From contig DAINOJ010000005.1 in NCBI GenBank assembly GCA_036744005.1, positions 1 through 64,000 on the forward strand: DNA of 64,000 bases. Reading direction: 5' to 3'. Numbering within the stretch: position 1 is the stretch's first letter; each line of letters opens with the position of its first letter. This document shows positions 25,437-33,291 of the stretch, one piece after another. A program made the translations under genes and the position numbers. The stretch is from CALCNS01 sp937897315. GTDB lineage: Bacteria; Bacillota; JAAYKD01. The notes under the pieces were generated by a model that did no database searches, had not been told where the DNA came from, and saw only the letters and a list, made by a program, of their open reading frames with translations.

Positions 25437-25846
25437 ATAGAATTCTCCTTTTGTAACAAGGACGTGTAAAAATGATCCGCAGTTAATGCAATCGGGCAAA
25501 TCATGTGTAGTCCCTTAGCACTTAAGACAGCCTGTCTTTCTGGGTGATTGGCTTGCATCATCACATGCGGGACATGATATAAGTGTTTGGCAATTTGAGA
25601 AATCATAATATTCATATTGTCCTCTGCGGTTACTGCTATGAGTGCATCTGCTCTTTCAATTCCGGCTTCTTTTAACACATCTTCATCAATAGGCATTCCA
25701 TGAATCATTAAACAATTGCAACCCGTCTCAAGGTAATCAAAATTGCCCTTGTCACGGTCAATAACCACAACATTGTGTCCCGTATCGACGAACTTTTTCA
25801 CCAATAAAGCTCCTACTTGAGTACAACCGGCAATAATAAGAAACAT
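25433..25846 (-). CDS. Single-domain RCK_N (TrkA-N) protein
   Basis: A 137-residue Rossmann protein (MFLIIAGCTQVGALL; MPIDEDVLKEAGIERADALIAVT) that corresponds to the nucleotide-binding half of TrkA without a TrkA_C domain. The glycine loop is GCTQVG instead of GxGxxG. It immediately precedes the full TrkA with a 4-bp ATGA overlap, so the two may form a mixed gating ring (inference). It is not simply a broken copy, because its frame is intact and coupled at both ends. Confidence 0.85.
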   Translation of the reverse strand: MFLIIAGCTQVGALLVKKFVDTGHNVVVIDRDKGNFDYLETGCNCLMIHGMPIDEDVLKEAGIERADALIAVTAEDNMNIMISQIAKHLYHVPHVMMQANHPERQAVLSAKGLHMICPIALTADHFYTSLLQKENSI

Positions 25847-25862
25847 ATTATCTCATCCTATT

Positions 25863-26165
25863 CTACAGCTTGCATTCCAATGTTAAGAAAGCGCAATGCT
25901 TGTGCTCGTTATATCTACCATAGTATTCCATATTCCATGATGATGGGGTGTAGGTTGGGTCTAAAGCATACGCTGCTCGAAAATGCTTCATTGCCAAAAC
26001 ATGGTTACCCTGATACTCGCAAACCAGCCCCATGAGGTTATGAGGAACGGCATCGTGCGGATTCTGAAACATAAGTGAGGATAGCAAAACCTCACACTCT
26101 TTAAATTCTTTATCTTGTATTAAGCGTTTTAGGGTGCAAATAAAGGTAAAGTACTTTTCTTCCAT
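25863..26165 (-). CDS. Small TPR-like protein heading the Trk operon
   Basis: The 100-residue protein has two helical TPR-like repeats (PHNLMGLVCEYQGNHVLAMKHFRAAYALDP is the clearest, about residues 40-70), then a short aromatic tail. AAGGAGGG precedes the ATG. It is the first gene of the potassium operon, 16 bp before the RCK_N gene. TPR repeats mediate protein contacts; no specific function is known to me. Confidence 0.75.
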   Translation of the reverse strand: MEEKYFTFICTLKRLIQDKEFKECEVLLSSLMFQNPHDAVPHNLMGLVCEYQGNHVLAMKHFRAAYALDPTYTPSSWNMEYYGRYNEHKHCAFLTLECKL

Positions 26166-26250
26166 ATGATTTCCCTCCTTTGGTTAACTTGATAGTAAGC
26201 CATTCGGTGTGAGTATGCCGTATAAAAATGCTCTCGCGTGTTAGTACAGC

Positions 26251-26285
26251 GTTAAAAAGAGCTGCAACTTTATGGATGCAGCCCT
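26251..26285 (-). terminator. Terminator after the GntR-ABC operon
   Basis: Minus-strand GGGCTGCA...TGCAGCTC with a 10-nt loop runs into TTTTT, about 35 bp after the ATPase stop. It separates this operon from the potassium operon downstream. Confidence 0.6.
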
Positions 26286-26317
26286 TTGCTTATGTCCTTT
26301 TACATGCAGTATTTTTG

Positions 26318-27040
26318 TTAAGTCAACTCTTTCAACGCTTTGCTGACTCGATCTGGTTTGTAATGATAAGTTTCTTTGATATAGGAGACGAGATCTTTGC
26401 CCTCTTCTTCCAATTGCATTAATGAGACATCCCCAACAATCTGGCCTTTACGAATTAAAACCGCCCGGCCAATGAACCCAGCCACTTCTTCGATTAAGTG
26501 AGTGGAAAAAAGCACGGTTTCGTGAGGTTCCAGAATTCCTAAAAGCACCTTGTAGAAGTCCTCACGATTAAAAATATCATTACCAGAAAAGGGTTCATCC
26601 ATAAGGATATAATCTGCTCCTTGACTCAAAGCCATAATCACTTCGAATTGATTCTTTTGACCTGTAGAAAATTTCTTTAAAGCGGTTCCCATGGGTAATT
26701 CAAAGAACTCCATGAGCCCTTGAAAGCGTTTGTGCGAAAATTTGGGGAAATGCATTTGGTAAAAATCGCGATGTGCAGCTGGAGACAAGTTGGGGAAGAA
26801 CGAGTGTTCTGAGGTGGCAAAGGACAGCTGAGCGATATTTTTCGTGGTTATGGGTTGTCCGTCCAGTGTGATAGAACCCTGATAATCGATAAAATTTAAA
26901 ATGCTTTTCATAAGGGTGGTCTTACCTGCTCCGTTTTCACCGAACAGTCCCACAATTTCACCACGGGGCAGTTGCAGATTGATGTCGCGCAAAGCATAGG
27001 TTTCATCATAATACTTTTTAACCCTCTTCAATTCAATCAT
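26318..27040 (-). CDS. ABC transporter ATP-binding protein (YtrB-like)
   Basis: A 240-residue ATPase with Walker A GENGAGKTT (about residues 33-41), a signature reduced to FSTGQKNQ, Walker B YILMDEPFSGND and H-loop STHLIEE. It should energise the two membrane proteins encoded just upstream. ATG 27040 is used because GGAG is 9 nt upstream and the start overlaps the preceding stop by 4 bp. GntR-YtrA-type operons of this build often handle cell-envelope stress; the substrate is unknown. Confidence 0.85.
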   Translation of the reverse strand: MIELKRVKKYYDETYALRDINLQLPRGEIVGLFGENGAGKTTLMKSILNFIDYQGSITLDGQPITTKNIAQLSFATSEHSFFPNLSPAAHRDFYQMHFPKFSHKRFQGLMEFFELPMGTALKKFSTGQKNQFEVIMALSQGADYILMDEPFSGNDIFNREDFYKVLLGILEPHETVLFSTHLIEEVAGFIGRAVLIRKGQIVGDVSLMQLEEEGKDLVSYIKETYHYKPDRVSKALKELT

Positions 27041-27516
27041 AAGATCACGCTCCAAAGATTCATACTCTGACCAGGTGGCCAGGCGGAGAGAGGGACCATG
27101 TAAGTATAGAATAAGAAATATATCGCTTTAGTCACCATAGATAGTAAGATTGCCGATAAAATGAAAATCACAGGTAACGCCCAACATCTAAAATGATATT
27201 CAAACCTCCTGGGCAATCGTAGCATCAGATAAATACTTTTTGTTTCTTTATTAAAGTACTGATAGCGCAGCCAAATATACCGAGCCATATGGAAGGGTAG
27301 AAATCTAATCATAAAAAAAGATTTCTTGATTAGGACTTCAAAAGGTGGCATATATGCACTAGGCGAAACAAGGTTCATGGCTGATTGGAATTCCCGGAAA
27401 AACCAAAAACTTATGAGAACAGCTACAACAAAATATCCTACTATCAGGTTTAACTCTTCTTTCCATTCATACCCGGGAGGGGAATAGCGTTCTAATCTAT
27501 GCCACACTCTTTTCAT
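27037..27516 (-). CDS. Small ABC-operon membrane protein
   Basis: A 159-residue protein with about three hydrophobic segments (LIVGYFVVAVLISFWFF; WALPVIFILSAILL; AIYFLFYTYMV). I recognise no family. It overlaps its upstream neighbour by 20 bp and the ATPase by 4 bp, so it is part of the transporter operon, probably a membrane subunit or accessory. A GTG at 27507 is an alternative start with better spacing from GGGG. Confidence 0.7.
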   Translation of the reverse strand: MKRVWHRLERYSPPGYEWKEELNLIVGYFVVAVLISFWFFREFQSAMNLVSPSAYMPPFEVLIKKSFFMIRFLPFHMARYIWLRYQYFNKETKSIYLMLRLPRRFEYHFRCWALPVIFILSAILLSMVTKAIYFLFYTYMVPLSAWPPGQSMNLWSVIL

Positions 27517-28222
27517 CCCCTTTCTTTACATAGCTTACGGCTTTCACTGCCCAAAACCCAGACAAGAAAATCACCAGTAGATCGAAAAACCAAAACCTAA
27601 TGTCAATGATAAAAACAATGATGGTAAGCAGCAATTGCGGACCATTAAGGTATGTACTAATTCCTCTTCGATTGGCTACTGGCTCTGTCGCCGATGTAAT
27701 GCCCAAGCCAACTACCATTACCAGATTTCTAAACCAGCGCAATAGGTTATGGTAGGGTATGAGATTGTACAATAAGTGATTCGTAGAAAATCCTTGGAGT
27801 ACCGATATTGGGCCGGATACTTGATAAGTGCTTGTTGTTACGTAATACCGCCCCAAGAACAAAAGAAAGGCGATTTCCGCAATCAATAAAAGCAAATAAC
27901 ACAGGGCATGATGTATTGCTTGCAAAAACCAAATTTGGCTCTCCGATAGTTGTAAACGCTTTAGAGTATAAAATTCTTTGTTGACTCTTCCACTACCAAA
28001 TAAGGTTAAGATGTTCGTGATCCATAGAAGTGCAATCATGAAACCCATGAGAAAAGGCTTGTCTTTCAATAATTCTTCTAAACTGATGGACCAGCCATGT
28101 AGCAGGTCTACGTCTGTAAAGAACATCAACCCATCGATAAGACACATCGTCAAAAGTACAAGTAGAATCCGCCAGAATGAATTACGCACAATCAGGATGA
28201 ACACCGAAAGATTCTTCTTCAT
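27497..28222 (-). CDS. ABC transporter membrane protein
   Basis: A 241-residue protein with about six membrane helices, likely the permease for the YtrB-like ATPase. No clear named family motif is visible. The ATG overlaps the gntR stop by 4 bp, so regulator, permease, small membrane protein and ATPase are made together. Confidence 0.75.
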   Translation of the reverse strand: MKKNLSVFILIVRNSFWRILLVLLTMCLIDGLMFFTDVDLLHGWSISLEELLKDKPFLMGFMIALLWITNILTLFGSGRVNKEFYTLKRLQLSESQIWFLQAIHHALCYLLLLIAEIAFLLFLGRYYVTTSTYQVSGPISVLQGFSTNHLLYNLIPYHNLLRWFRNLVMVVGLGITSATEPVANRRGISTYLNGPQLLLTIIVFIIDIRFWFFDLLVIFLSGFWAVKAVSYVKKGDEKSVA

Positions 28223-28602
28223 GATTCCACCTCGTTCCAGAAGCGTTCAATTAGTCGTATTGCTTGTTCTTGAGTAACGCCCATTTGTCGCATAGTTCGA
28301 ATCACATTACGGGTATCTCTTTCCAGCAGGTCACGGCGCACGAATTCTATCTTGTTTTCGTCCAAACACATGGTGGATGCTGCACCGGTTTGGGAGCGGA
28401 TCAATCCTTCGTCTTCCAGCAATTTGTAAGCCTTTTGCACGGTATTTGGATTTACGCCAAGCAAGGAAGACAACAATCTCCTAGAGGGTAACTCATCGTC
28501 ATGCAGAATTTTGCCTGCAACGATTCCACGTTTGATATAAAGAAGAATCTGCATATAAATGGGAGATCCATCTTCCATGACAAACGAATCAAATGAAATC
28601 AT
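28219..28602 (-). CDS. GntR-family regulator, YtrA type
   Basis: A 127-residue repressor-like protein: winged helix-turn-helix (GSPIYMQILLYIKRGIVAG ... LPSRRLLSSLLGVNPNTVQKAYKLLEDEGLI, typical GntR) with only a short C-terminal helix, as in the YtrA subfamily. ATG 28602 has GGGAGGGGG upstream. It heads the ABC operon, and a 61-bp palindromic region overlapping its promoter is the probable operator for autoregulation. Confidence 0.9.
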   Translation of the reverse strand: MISFDSFVMEDGSPIYMQILLYIKRGIVAGKILHDDELPSRRLLSSLLGVNPNTVQKAYKLLEDEGLIRSQTGAASTMCLDENKIEFVRRDLLERDTRNVIRTMRQMGVTQEQAIRLIERFWNEVES

Positions 28603-28642
28603 GCATATCCCCCTCCCTACAAGAGATGTTTCAGAAAAGCAA

Positions 28643-28709
28643 AGCAACTGTATTAATCTTATAACACAGTTCTTAAGTGTATTATAAGACCGATACAGTT
28701 GCTTGTCAA
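28643..28709 (-). promoter_or_regulatory. Consensus promoter inside a long palindrome (GntR operator candidate)
   Basis: Minus-strand TTGACA (28709-28704), 17-bp spacer and TATAAT (28686-28681) make a perfect sigma-A promoter. It is embedded in an inverted repeat: AGCAACTGTAT (28643-28653) with ATACAGTTGCT (28693-28703), and inside it TCTTATAACAC (28657-28667) with a near match at 28677-28689. The outer arm fills the spacer, as for a repressor site. It might also act as a terminator for the upstream gene. Confidence 0.75.
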
Positions 28710-28723
28710 GTCGTTTGTGAAAA

Positions 28724-29257
28724 TTATCCTTTGTGAAGCTGGGCCAATTGCCAGTAGTGTTTCGCATGCTCTAGCCGCTCTTGCAGAGAATCTTCGGACA
28801 TGGTTTTGACCACTTTACCCGGAGTTCCCAGCACAACAGAAAATGGGGGTATGATGGTTCCCTTGGTAACAACCGCTCCAGCTCCAACGATGGATCCTTT
28901 GCCGATTACCGCGCCATCGAGGATGATCGCGCCCATACCGATGAGGCAATAGTCTTCTATGGTGCAGGCATGCAATATACATCCGTGTCCTACAGTGACA
29001 AAATCTCCGAGTAGGGTTGGGTGGCCGGAATCATTGTGCCCGGCACGGGGGCTTTCTTCATGGATGGTAGAGTTGTCCTGAATGTTGCTGAAGCGCCCGA
29101 TGCGAACTGCGTTGACATCGGCACGTACCACGCAGTTATACCAAATACTTGCCCCTTCCTCTAGAACAATATCACCAATGAGCTTAGCACCTTCTGCTAC
29201 AAAGGTGTTGAGGTGCGTTTGGGGGTGCTTCCCTTGGAAAGGAATCAGACGGGGCAT
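28724..29257 (-). CDS. Gamma-carbonic-anhydrase-like hexapeptide protein (YrdA/PaaY type)
   Basis: A 177-residue left-handed beta-helix protein of the gamma-CA-like group. Hexapeptide repeats run from about residue 25 to 130, and the zinc ligands appear as IHEE, TVGHGCILHACTI (His pair) typical of the family. Such proteins may hydrate CO2 or act on acyl-thioesters; activity cannot be read off. The start has AGGAGG upstream. It is 13 bp after the Fe-S protein gene and probably co-transcribed with it. Confidence 0.85.
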   Translation of the reverse strand: MPRLIPFQGKHPQTHLNTFVAEGAKLIGDIVLEEGASIWYNCVVRADVNAVRIGRFSNIQDNSTIHEESPRAGHNDSGHPTLLGDFVTVGHGCILHACTIEDYCLIGMGAIILDGAVIGKGSIVGAGAVVTKGTIIPPFSVVLGTPGKVVKTMSEDSLQERLEHAKHYWQLAQLHKG

Positions 29258-29270
29258 GAATACATCCTCC

Positions 29271-30332
29271 TTATTTGAACCACGCGGGTATTTCTTTTTG
29301 GAAAGGTCTTATGGGGTAGCGACTTTCATGGTCTTTTAGTAGCACTTCGGCTTGGGTGGGATCTTGGATGTAGGCCTCCACCAACTCGACAGGCAGATTA
29401 GAACTGAATGGGCAAGTGGCGATGCAAATACCGCAATCGGTTCCCAAAGTCAGCCATTTGGCAAAGCATTGTTCTTGGTTGATCTGCCAGCGCTTCACCC
29501 CGTGGATTTCTTTGGGTTCACCGGCTGGGATGGCTTGTGCATGGCAGGTTTTGACACACTTTTCGCAGATTCGGCAAAAGGGTTCAACCTTGAAGGCGGA
29601 AGGGATGTCCGTGAGTAAGGGAAGATTGGTGGTGACAGCACCCAAACGAAGACGTGAGCCGTAGGTGGGGTTAATTAGCAAGCCATGCCGTCCAATATCA
29701 CCCAAGCCGGCTGCTCGCGCGGCCAAGGGCATCACGGCTAAGTAATTGCCATCCATGTGATTACGGGCTTCGTAACCTAAACTCTTTATATAGTAAGTGA
29801 GTATGGAACCAATGACAGCCCCTTCCACATACCCTTTGGTGGATGCTAAGCTTTGGGTCAACCGAGGTGCCGTGTTAATGAGCTCACGGTCCATCTCCAC
29901 GGCAAAGACAATGGTGAAGGGATGAGTTGGTGTTACGTGATCTCCATAATTTTCATCCCTGCGACCGCGATTACTGTAATAATACTCCGGATCTATCGGC
30001 GCGATGCCGCAGAGCACTGCACCATAATGAGTTGCTAATCCTTTGATGCGAGCCGTAAAGGTCTCGGCAGATGCTTCGGTTTTAACAAAAGCTATAGGTG
30101 GTCCTTCGACAAAGGATCGCAATTCACTCACAAACTGAAAGGTCGCATCAATGATGGGGCTGTTTATGGGGTCATACATGGTCTTCCCTGCTTCGGTCAT
30201 ACCAGGAAGCGCTCGTAAAGCATCGTCAAACTCCTTGTGTTCCGGATGCCTAGTATAGTATTCTTCATACGCCGCCGTACCGGGTTGACGGCTCATGCGG
30301 GAAAACATAATATCACGCTCATCGATTCGCAT
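29271..30332 (-). CDS. 4Fe-4S protein related to reductive-dehalogenase/epoxyqueuosine-reductase-like domains
   Basis: A 353-residue cytoplasmic protein. The C-terminal part has two clusters of cysteines, CRICEKCVKTC and CGICIATCPF with a lone C between, consistent with two [4Fe-4S] centres. The N-terminal 230 residues (for example DGNYLAVMPLAARAAGLGDIGRHGLLINPTYG) resemble the cobamide-binding region of QueG and reductive dehalogenases. No Tat signal is present, so respiratory dehalogenation is unlikely. ATG 30332 has AAAGGAGGG upstream. The substrate is unknown. Confidence 0.75.
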   Translation of the reverse strand: MRIDERDIMFSRMSRQPGTAAYEEYYTRHPEHKEFDDALRALPGMTEAGKTMYDPINSPIIDATFQFVSELRSFVEGPPIAFVKTEASAETFTARIKGLATHYGAVLCGIAPIDPEYYYSNRGRRDENYGDHVTPTHPFTIVFAVEMDRELINTAPRLTQSLASTKGYVEGAVIGSILTYYIKSLGYEARNHMDGNYLAVMPLAARAAGLGDIGRHGLLINPTYGSRLRLGAVTTNLPLLTDIPSAFKVEPFCRICEKCVKTCHAQAIPAGEPKEIHGVKRWQINQEQCFAKWLTLGTDCGICIATCPFSSNLPVELVEAYIQDPTQAEVLLKDHESRYPIRPFQKEIPAWFK

Positions 30333-30394
30333 ACAATCCCTCCTTTGCTTTCCCTTACTAATACCGTTCAACCGTTGCAAACTCCTGCTTTATT

Positions 30395-30468
30395 ATTTAC
30401 CACTTAGGGGACAGTCCCCTTACTGGCGAAAATTTACCACTTAGGGGACTGTCCCCTAAGTGGTAAAT
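30395..30468. repeat. REP-like palindromic repeat, one complete and one partial copy
   Basis: The unit at 30432-30468 is a perfect 18-bp inverted repeat around a single T (ATTTACCACTTAGGGGAC, then its complement). A partial copy at 30395-30422 matches the left arm and first half of the right arm. They lie between two unrelated genes. Similar TAGGGGACtGTCCCC palindromes are dispersed in many bacterial genomes; the other copies cannot be seen here. Confidence 0.8.
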
Positions 30469-30475
30469 GGTAAGA

Positions 30476-30499
30476 CAAGCTCCCCGGGTGGGGAGCTTG
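30476..30499 (-). terminator. Terminator after hcp
   Basis: A 10-bp stem (CAAGCTCCCC at 30476-30485, complement at 30490-30499) with a 4-nt loop lies just past the hcp stop. The T-run on the minus strand is weak. Confidence 0.55.
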
Positions 30500-30505
30500 C
30501 TGGAG

Positions 30506-32095
30506 TTAACCAAGGATTTTCTTAAGATCGGCTTCCGGGGTGCTGATGGGGGTTACCTGGTAGTTTTCCACTAGGAAGTTGAGCACGTTGGGAGAGACAA
30601 AAGCGGGGAGAGTCGGTCCGAGATAAATATTCTTTAAGCCCAGGTACAGTAGGGTTAAGAGGATACAAACGGCTTTTTGCTCATACCATGACAATACCAG
30701 ACTCAACGGCAATTCATTAACGCTACAATTGAATGCTTCCGCTAAGGCTACAGCTACTTTGATGGCACTGAAAGCGTCATTGCATTGCCCCATATCCATA
30801 ATACGCGGTAAGCCACCAATGGTGCCTAGGTTGAGGTCATTGAAACGGAATTTCCCGCAGGCTAAGGTTAGAATCACCGTATCGGCAGGAGTTTGGGCAA
30901 CAAAATCGGTGTAGTAGTTACGTCCCGGTTTGGCTCCATCGCATCCACCAACCAGGAAGAAATGCTTAATCGCACCGCTCTTTACAGCGTCGATGACGGT
31001 ATCAGCGACAGACAAGACTGTGCCATGTCCAAACCCAGTGGTAACTGTATGGCCGCCATTAATTCCGGTGAGTGCTTTATCTTCAGCGTATCCACCCAGA
31101 GCGAGGGCCTTCTCAATGACGGGAGTGAAATCCTTGTTCTCTCCAATGTGTACCAACCCCGGATAACTGACTACCTCCGTTGTAAACACACGGTCGATGT
31201 AACTGGCTTTTGGAGGCATGAGGCAATTGGTGGTAAAGAGTACTGCACCAGGCATAGCGTCGAACTCTTTTTGTTGGTTCTGCCATGCGGTACCAAAGTT
31301 ACCTTTTAGATGAGCATAAGCTTTCAACTTGGGATATGCATGAGCCGGCAACATCTCACCGTGAGTATAAATGTTAATGCCTTTGCCTTCCGTCTGCTCC
31401 AGGAGCATTTGTAAGTCTTTGAGATCATGGCCGGAAATGACAATGAACGGGCCTTTCTCAATTGTCAACGGCACTGTGGTAGGAACCGGTGTTCCATAGG
31501 TTGTGGTATTCGCACGGTCCAACATTTCCATGCACTTGAAGTTCACACGACCCACTTCCATCACCATGGGTAACAATTGTTCCATGGTCATGTCGGATCC
31601 AATGGCACTCATGGCTTTGTAGAAGAAATGGTTGACTTCTTCATCTTTATAACCAAGAACCCACGCATGATAGGCATATGCTGCCATACCACGCAATCCT
31701 AAAAGAATGAGAGATTTTAAGGAACGAATGTCTTCATTGTCATCCCACAATTTCTCCATATCGAACGCAGCATACTCATCACAGCCGGTTTTGCATCGAT
31801 TGCATTGCGGAGCAACTTTTTCTTTTTCTTGTTCCACGCGATCGATTAGGATTTGTAATGTTTCATTATTAAAACTGACGTTGGTGATGGTGGTAAACAA
31901 TCCTTCCAGCATCATATGGTGTGTAGAATCTGTGGGGAAATTGGCTTCCGCCGCCTTGGCTAAGCCAATCAGGGCACCCGTCAATTTATCCTGTAAATTG
32001 GAAGTCTCAGGTTGTTTGCCACAAACCCCAACCTTGGTGCACCCTTTTCCTTGAACAGTCTGTTCACATTGAAAGCAGAACATTGCGTGATTCAT
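30506..32095 (-). CDS. hcp: Hybrid cluster protein (hydroxylamine reductase)
   Basis: A 529-residue iron-sulfur-oxygen cluster enzyme linked to nitric-oxide and hydroxylamine detoxification. The N-terminal cysteines FCFQCEQTVQGKGCTKVGVCG form the CX2CX7CX5C motif of the [4Fe-4S] cluster; later ligands appear in PQCNRCKTGC, NCLMPPK, and GGCDGAKPGRNYY. ATG 32095 has AAGGAGGG upstream; a longer start at 32113 does not. It follows a cupin gene by 23 bp and is divergent from a Crp/Fnr regulator, a common arrangement for HcpR control. Confidence 0.94.
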   Translation of the reverse strand: MNHAMFCFQCEQTVQGKGCTKVGVCGKQPETSNLQDKLTGALIGLAKAAEANFPTDSTHHMMLEGLFTTITNVSFNNETLQILIDRVEQEKEKVAPQCNRCKTGCDEYAAFDMEKLWDDNEDIRSLKSLILLGLRGMAAYAYHAWVLGYKDEEVNHFFYKAMSAIGSDMTMEQLLPMVMEVGRVNFKCMEMLDRANTTTYGTPVPTTVPLTIEKGPFIVISGHDLKDLQMLLEQTEGKGINIYTHGEMLPAHAYPKLKAYAHLKGNFGTAWQNQQKEFDAMPGAVLFTTNCLMPPKASYIDRVFTTEVVSYPGLVHIGENKDFTPVIEKALALGGYAEDKALTGINGGHTVTTGFGHGTVLSVADTVIDAVKSGAIKHFFLVGGCDGAKPGRNYYTDFVAQTPADTVILTLACGKFRFNDLNLGTIGGLPRIMDMGQCNDAFSAIKVAVALAEAFNCSVNELPLSLVLSWYEQKAVCILLTLLYLGLKNIYLGPTLPAFVSPNVLNFLVENYQVTPISTPEADLKKILG

Positions 32096-32118
32096 CTGAA
32101 AACCCTCCTTCATTTCTT

Positions 32119-32454
32119 CTAAACTTTTATGGCATCGGCAGTCGGTGCCGGTGCTTTCACAACCAATAACTCTAACAAATCCTCACCACCATTGCGCGCG
32201 TCCATTTTAATCATATAGGGAATTTTGATAATACTCCCACTCTGGTAGGTGACAAACTCCCCGTCGGACAAGCAAATCGATAAGGTGCCTTTGTTAACGG
32301 TCATATACACGGTAGAATTGGTATAATGAACGGGCAACCCTGTTCCCACCGGCAAAACCATGTGCATATAATGGATATTTTCATCTTGAATGACCGGTTT
32401 GATGACTCTCACATCACTGTTGCGATGGTTGAGTTGGAAAACTTGTTCAATCAT
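32119..32454 (-). CDS. Small cupin-domain protein
   Basis: A 111-residue single-domain cupin. HYMHMVLPVGTGLPVHYTNSTVYMTVNKG carries histidines at positions of the first cupin motif. Ligand and reaction are unknown. GAGGAGAG precedes the ATG. It is the first gene of the cupin-hcp unit, so it may share the stress response controlled by the divergent Crp/Fnr protein. Confidence 0.8.
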   Translation of the reverse strand: MIEQVFQLNHRNSDVRVIKPVIQDENIHYMHMVLPVGTGLPVHYTNSTVYMTVNKGTLSICLSDGEFVTYQSGSIIKIPYMIKMDARNGGEDLLELLVVKAPAPTADAIKV

Positions 32455-32477
32455 ATTCTTCTCTCCTCTATTGTTTC

Positions 32478-32536
32478 TTGACTTTACTCATGGAGTATAC
32501 TATGATGGCTACAGAAAATCTGTTGTTTTTACAACA
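32478..32536 (+). promoter_or_regulatory. Promoter and palindrome of the Crp/Fnr regulator gene
   Basis: TTGACT (32478-32483), 17 bp, TATGAT (32501-32506). Between this and the start, TGTTGT (32521-32526) and ACAACA (32531-32536) flank TTTT as an inverted repeat that may be an operator. Confidence 0.65.
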
Positions 32537-32549
32537 AAGGAGGCCGACT

Positions 32550-33218
32550 ATGGTCGAGATTTTAAAGAAATTTCCTTTATTTCAAGGGATAGCCATGCAT
32601 GATTTGCGCAAACTTCTGAATTGCCTATCTGCCAAGGAGCAAGCTTACGAAAAAGGTTCTTGGATCATGGACGGAGCAGAAACAAACCGATTTGTTGGCA
32701 TTGTCCTGAGCGGGCACGTGCAATTAGTGCATCACGATTACTATGGAAACAAGACCATTTTTTCCGATATTCCTGCCGGTGAATTATTTGGCGAAACCCT
32801 TGCCGGAATCCAAGGAAAACACTTCCCCCTGGTTGCCGAAGCCAAAACCGATTGTGCTGTGCTCATTTTTGATTATCATCGCATCATTGGTACTTGCAGC
32901 AGTAGTTGCAGTTTTCACCGAACACTTATTTTTAACATGTTGGGTATCATCAACGAGAAAAACCAACAACTCAGCGAAAAATTGCTTATTCTTTCCAAAC
33001 GAAGCAGTCGCGAAAAATTGTTGGCGTTTTTATCTGCCGAAGCGCAAAAAGCAGGCAGTCATCAATTTCGAATTCCCTTCACTCGTCAGGAACTAGCCGA
33101 CTATTTATCGCTAGATCGAAGTGCATTGTCGAACGAGTTGTCAAAGATGCAAAAAGATGGATTGATTCTCTGTGATCGCAATGATTTTACATTGCTGGAT
33201 CAAGATTCTACCTTATAG
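32550..33218 (+). CDS. Crp/Fnr-family regulator (HcpR-like)
   Basis: A 222-residue protein with a cAMP-binding-type beta-roll (about residues 1-115) and a C-terminal winged helix (FTRQELADYLSLDRSALSNELSKMQKDGLI). No Fnr-type N-terminal cysteine cluster is seen, so a heme or another sensor is possible. ATG 32550 has AAAGGAGG upstream. Position opposite cupin-hcp suggests nitrosative-stress control of hcp, as for HcpR in clostridia (inference). Confidence 0.85.
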   Translation: MVEILKKFPLFQGIAMHDLRKLLNCLSAKEQAYEKGSWIMDGAETNRFVGIVLSGHVQLVHHDYYGNKTIFSDIPAGELFGETLAGIQGKHFPLVAEAKTDCAVLIFDYHRIIGTCSSSCSFHRTLIFNMLGIINEKNQQLSEKLLILSKRSSREKLLAFLSAEAQKAGSHQFRIPFTRQELADYLSLDRSALSNELSKMQKDGLILCDRNDFTLLDQDSTL

Positions 33219-33231
33219 TTCGTGAGTTCAC

Positions 33232-33260
33232 TTGCGAATCCTGCCCAAAAACGGTATAAT
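33232..33260 (+). promoter_or_regulatory. Promoter of the PepT-like gene
   Basis: TTGCGA (33232-33237), 17-bp spacer and TATAAT (33255-33260), 32 bp before the ATG. Confidence 0.7.
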
Positions 33261-33291
33261 TAGTCTCAAGTAATAAAGGAGGTAGCACCCC

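Noticed and set aside
25433..25846. A degraded trkA pseudogene
   Set aside because: The frame is intact, coupled by overlap to the next gene and ends neatly after the Rossmann domain.
26166..26317. c-di-AMP (ydaO) riboswitch ahead of the potassium operon
   Set aside because: The gap is too short and lacks the conserved ydaO blocks; only a terminator for the neighbouring operon is visible.
30395..30468. CRISPR repeats
   Set aside because: Only two adjacent palindromic units, one incomplete, without spacer structure or cas genes.
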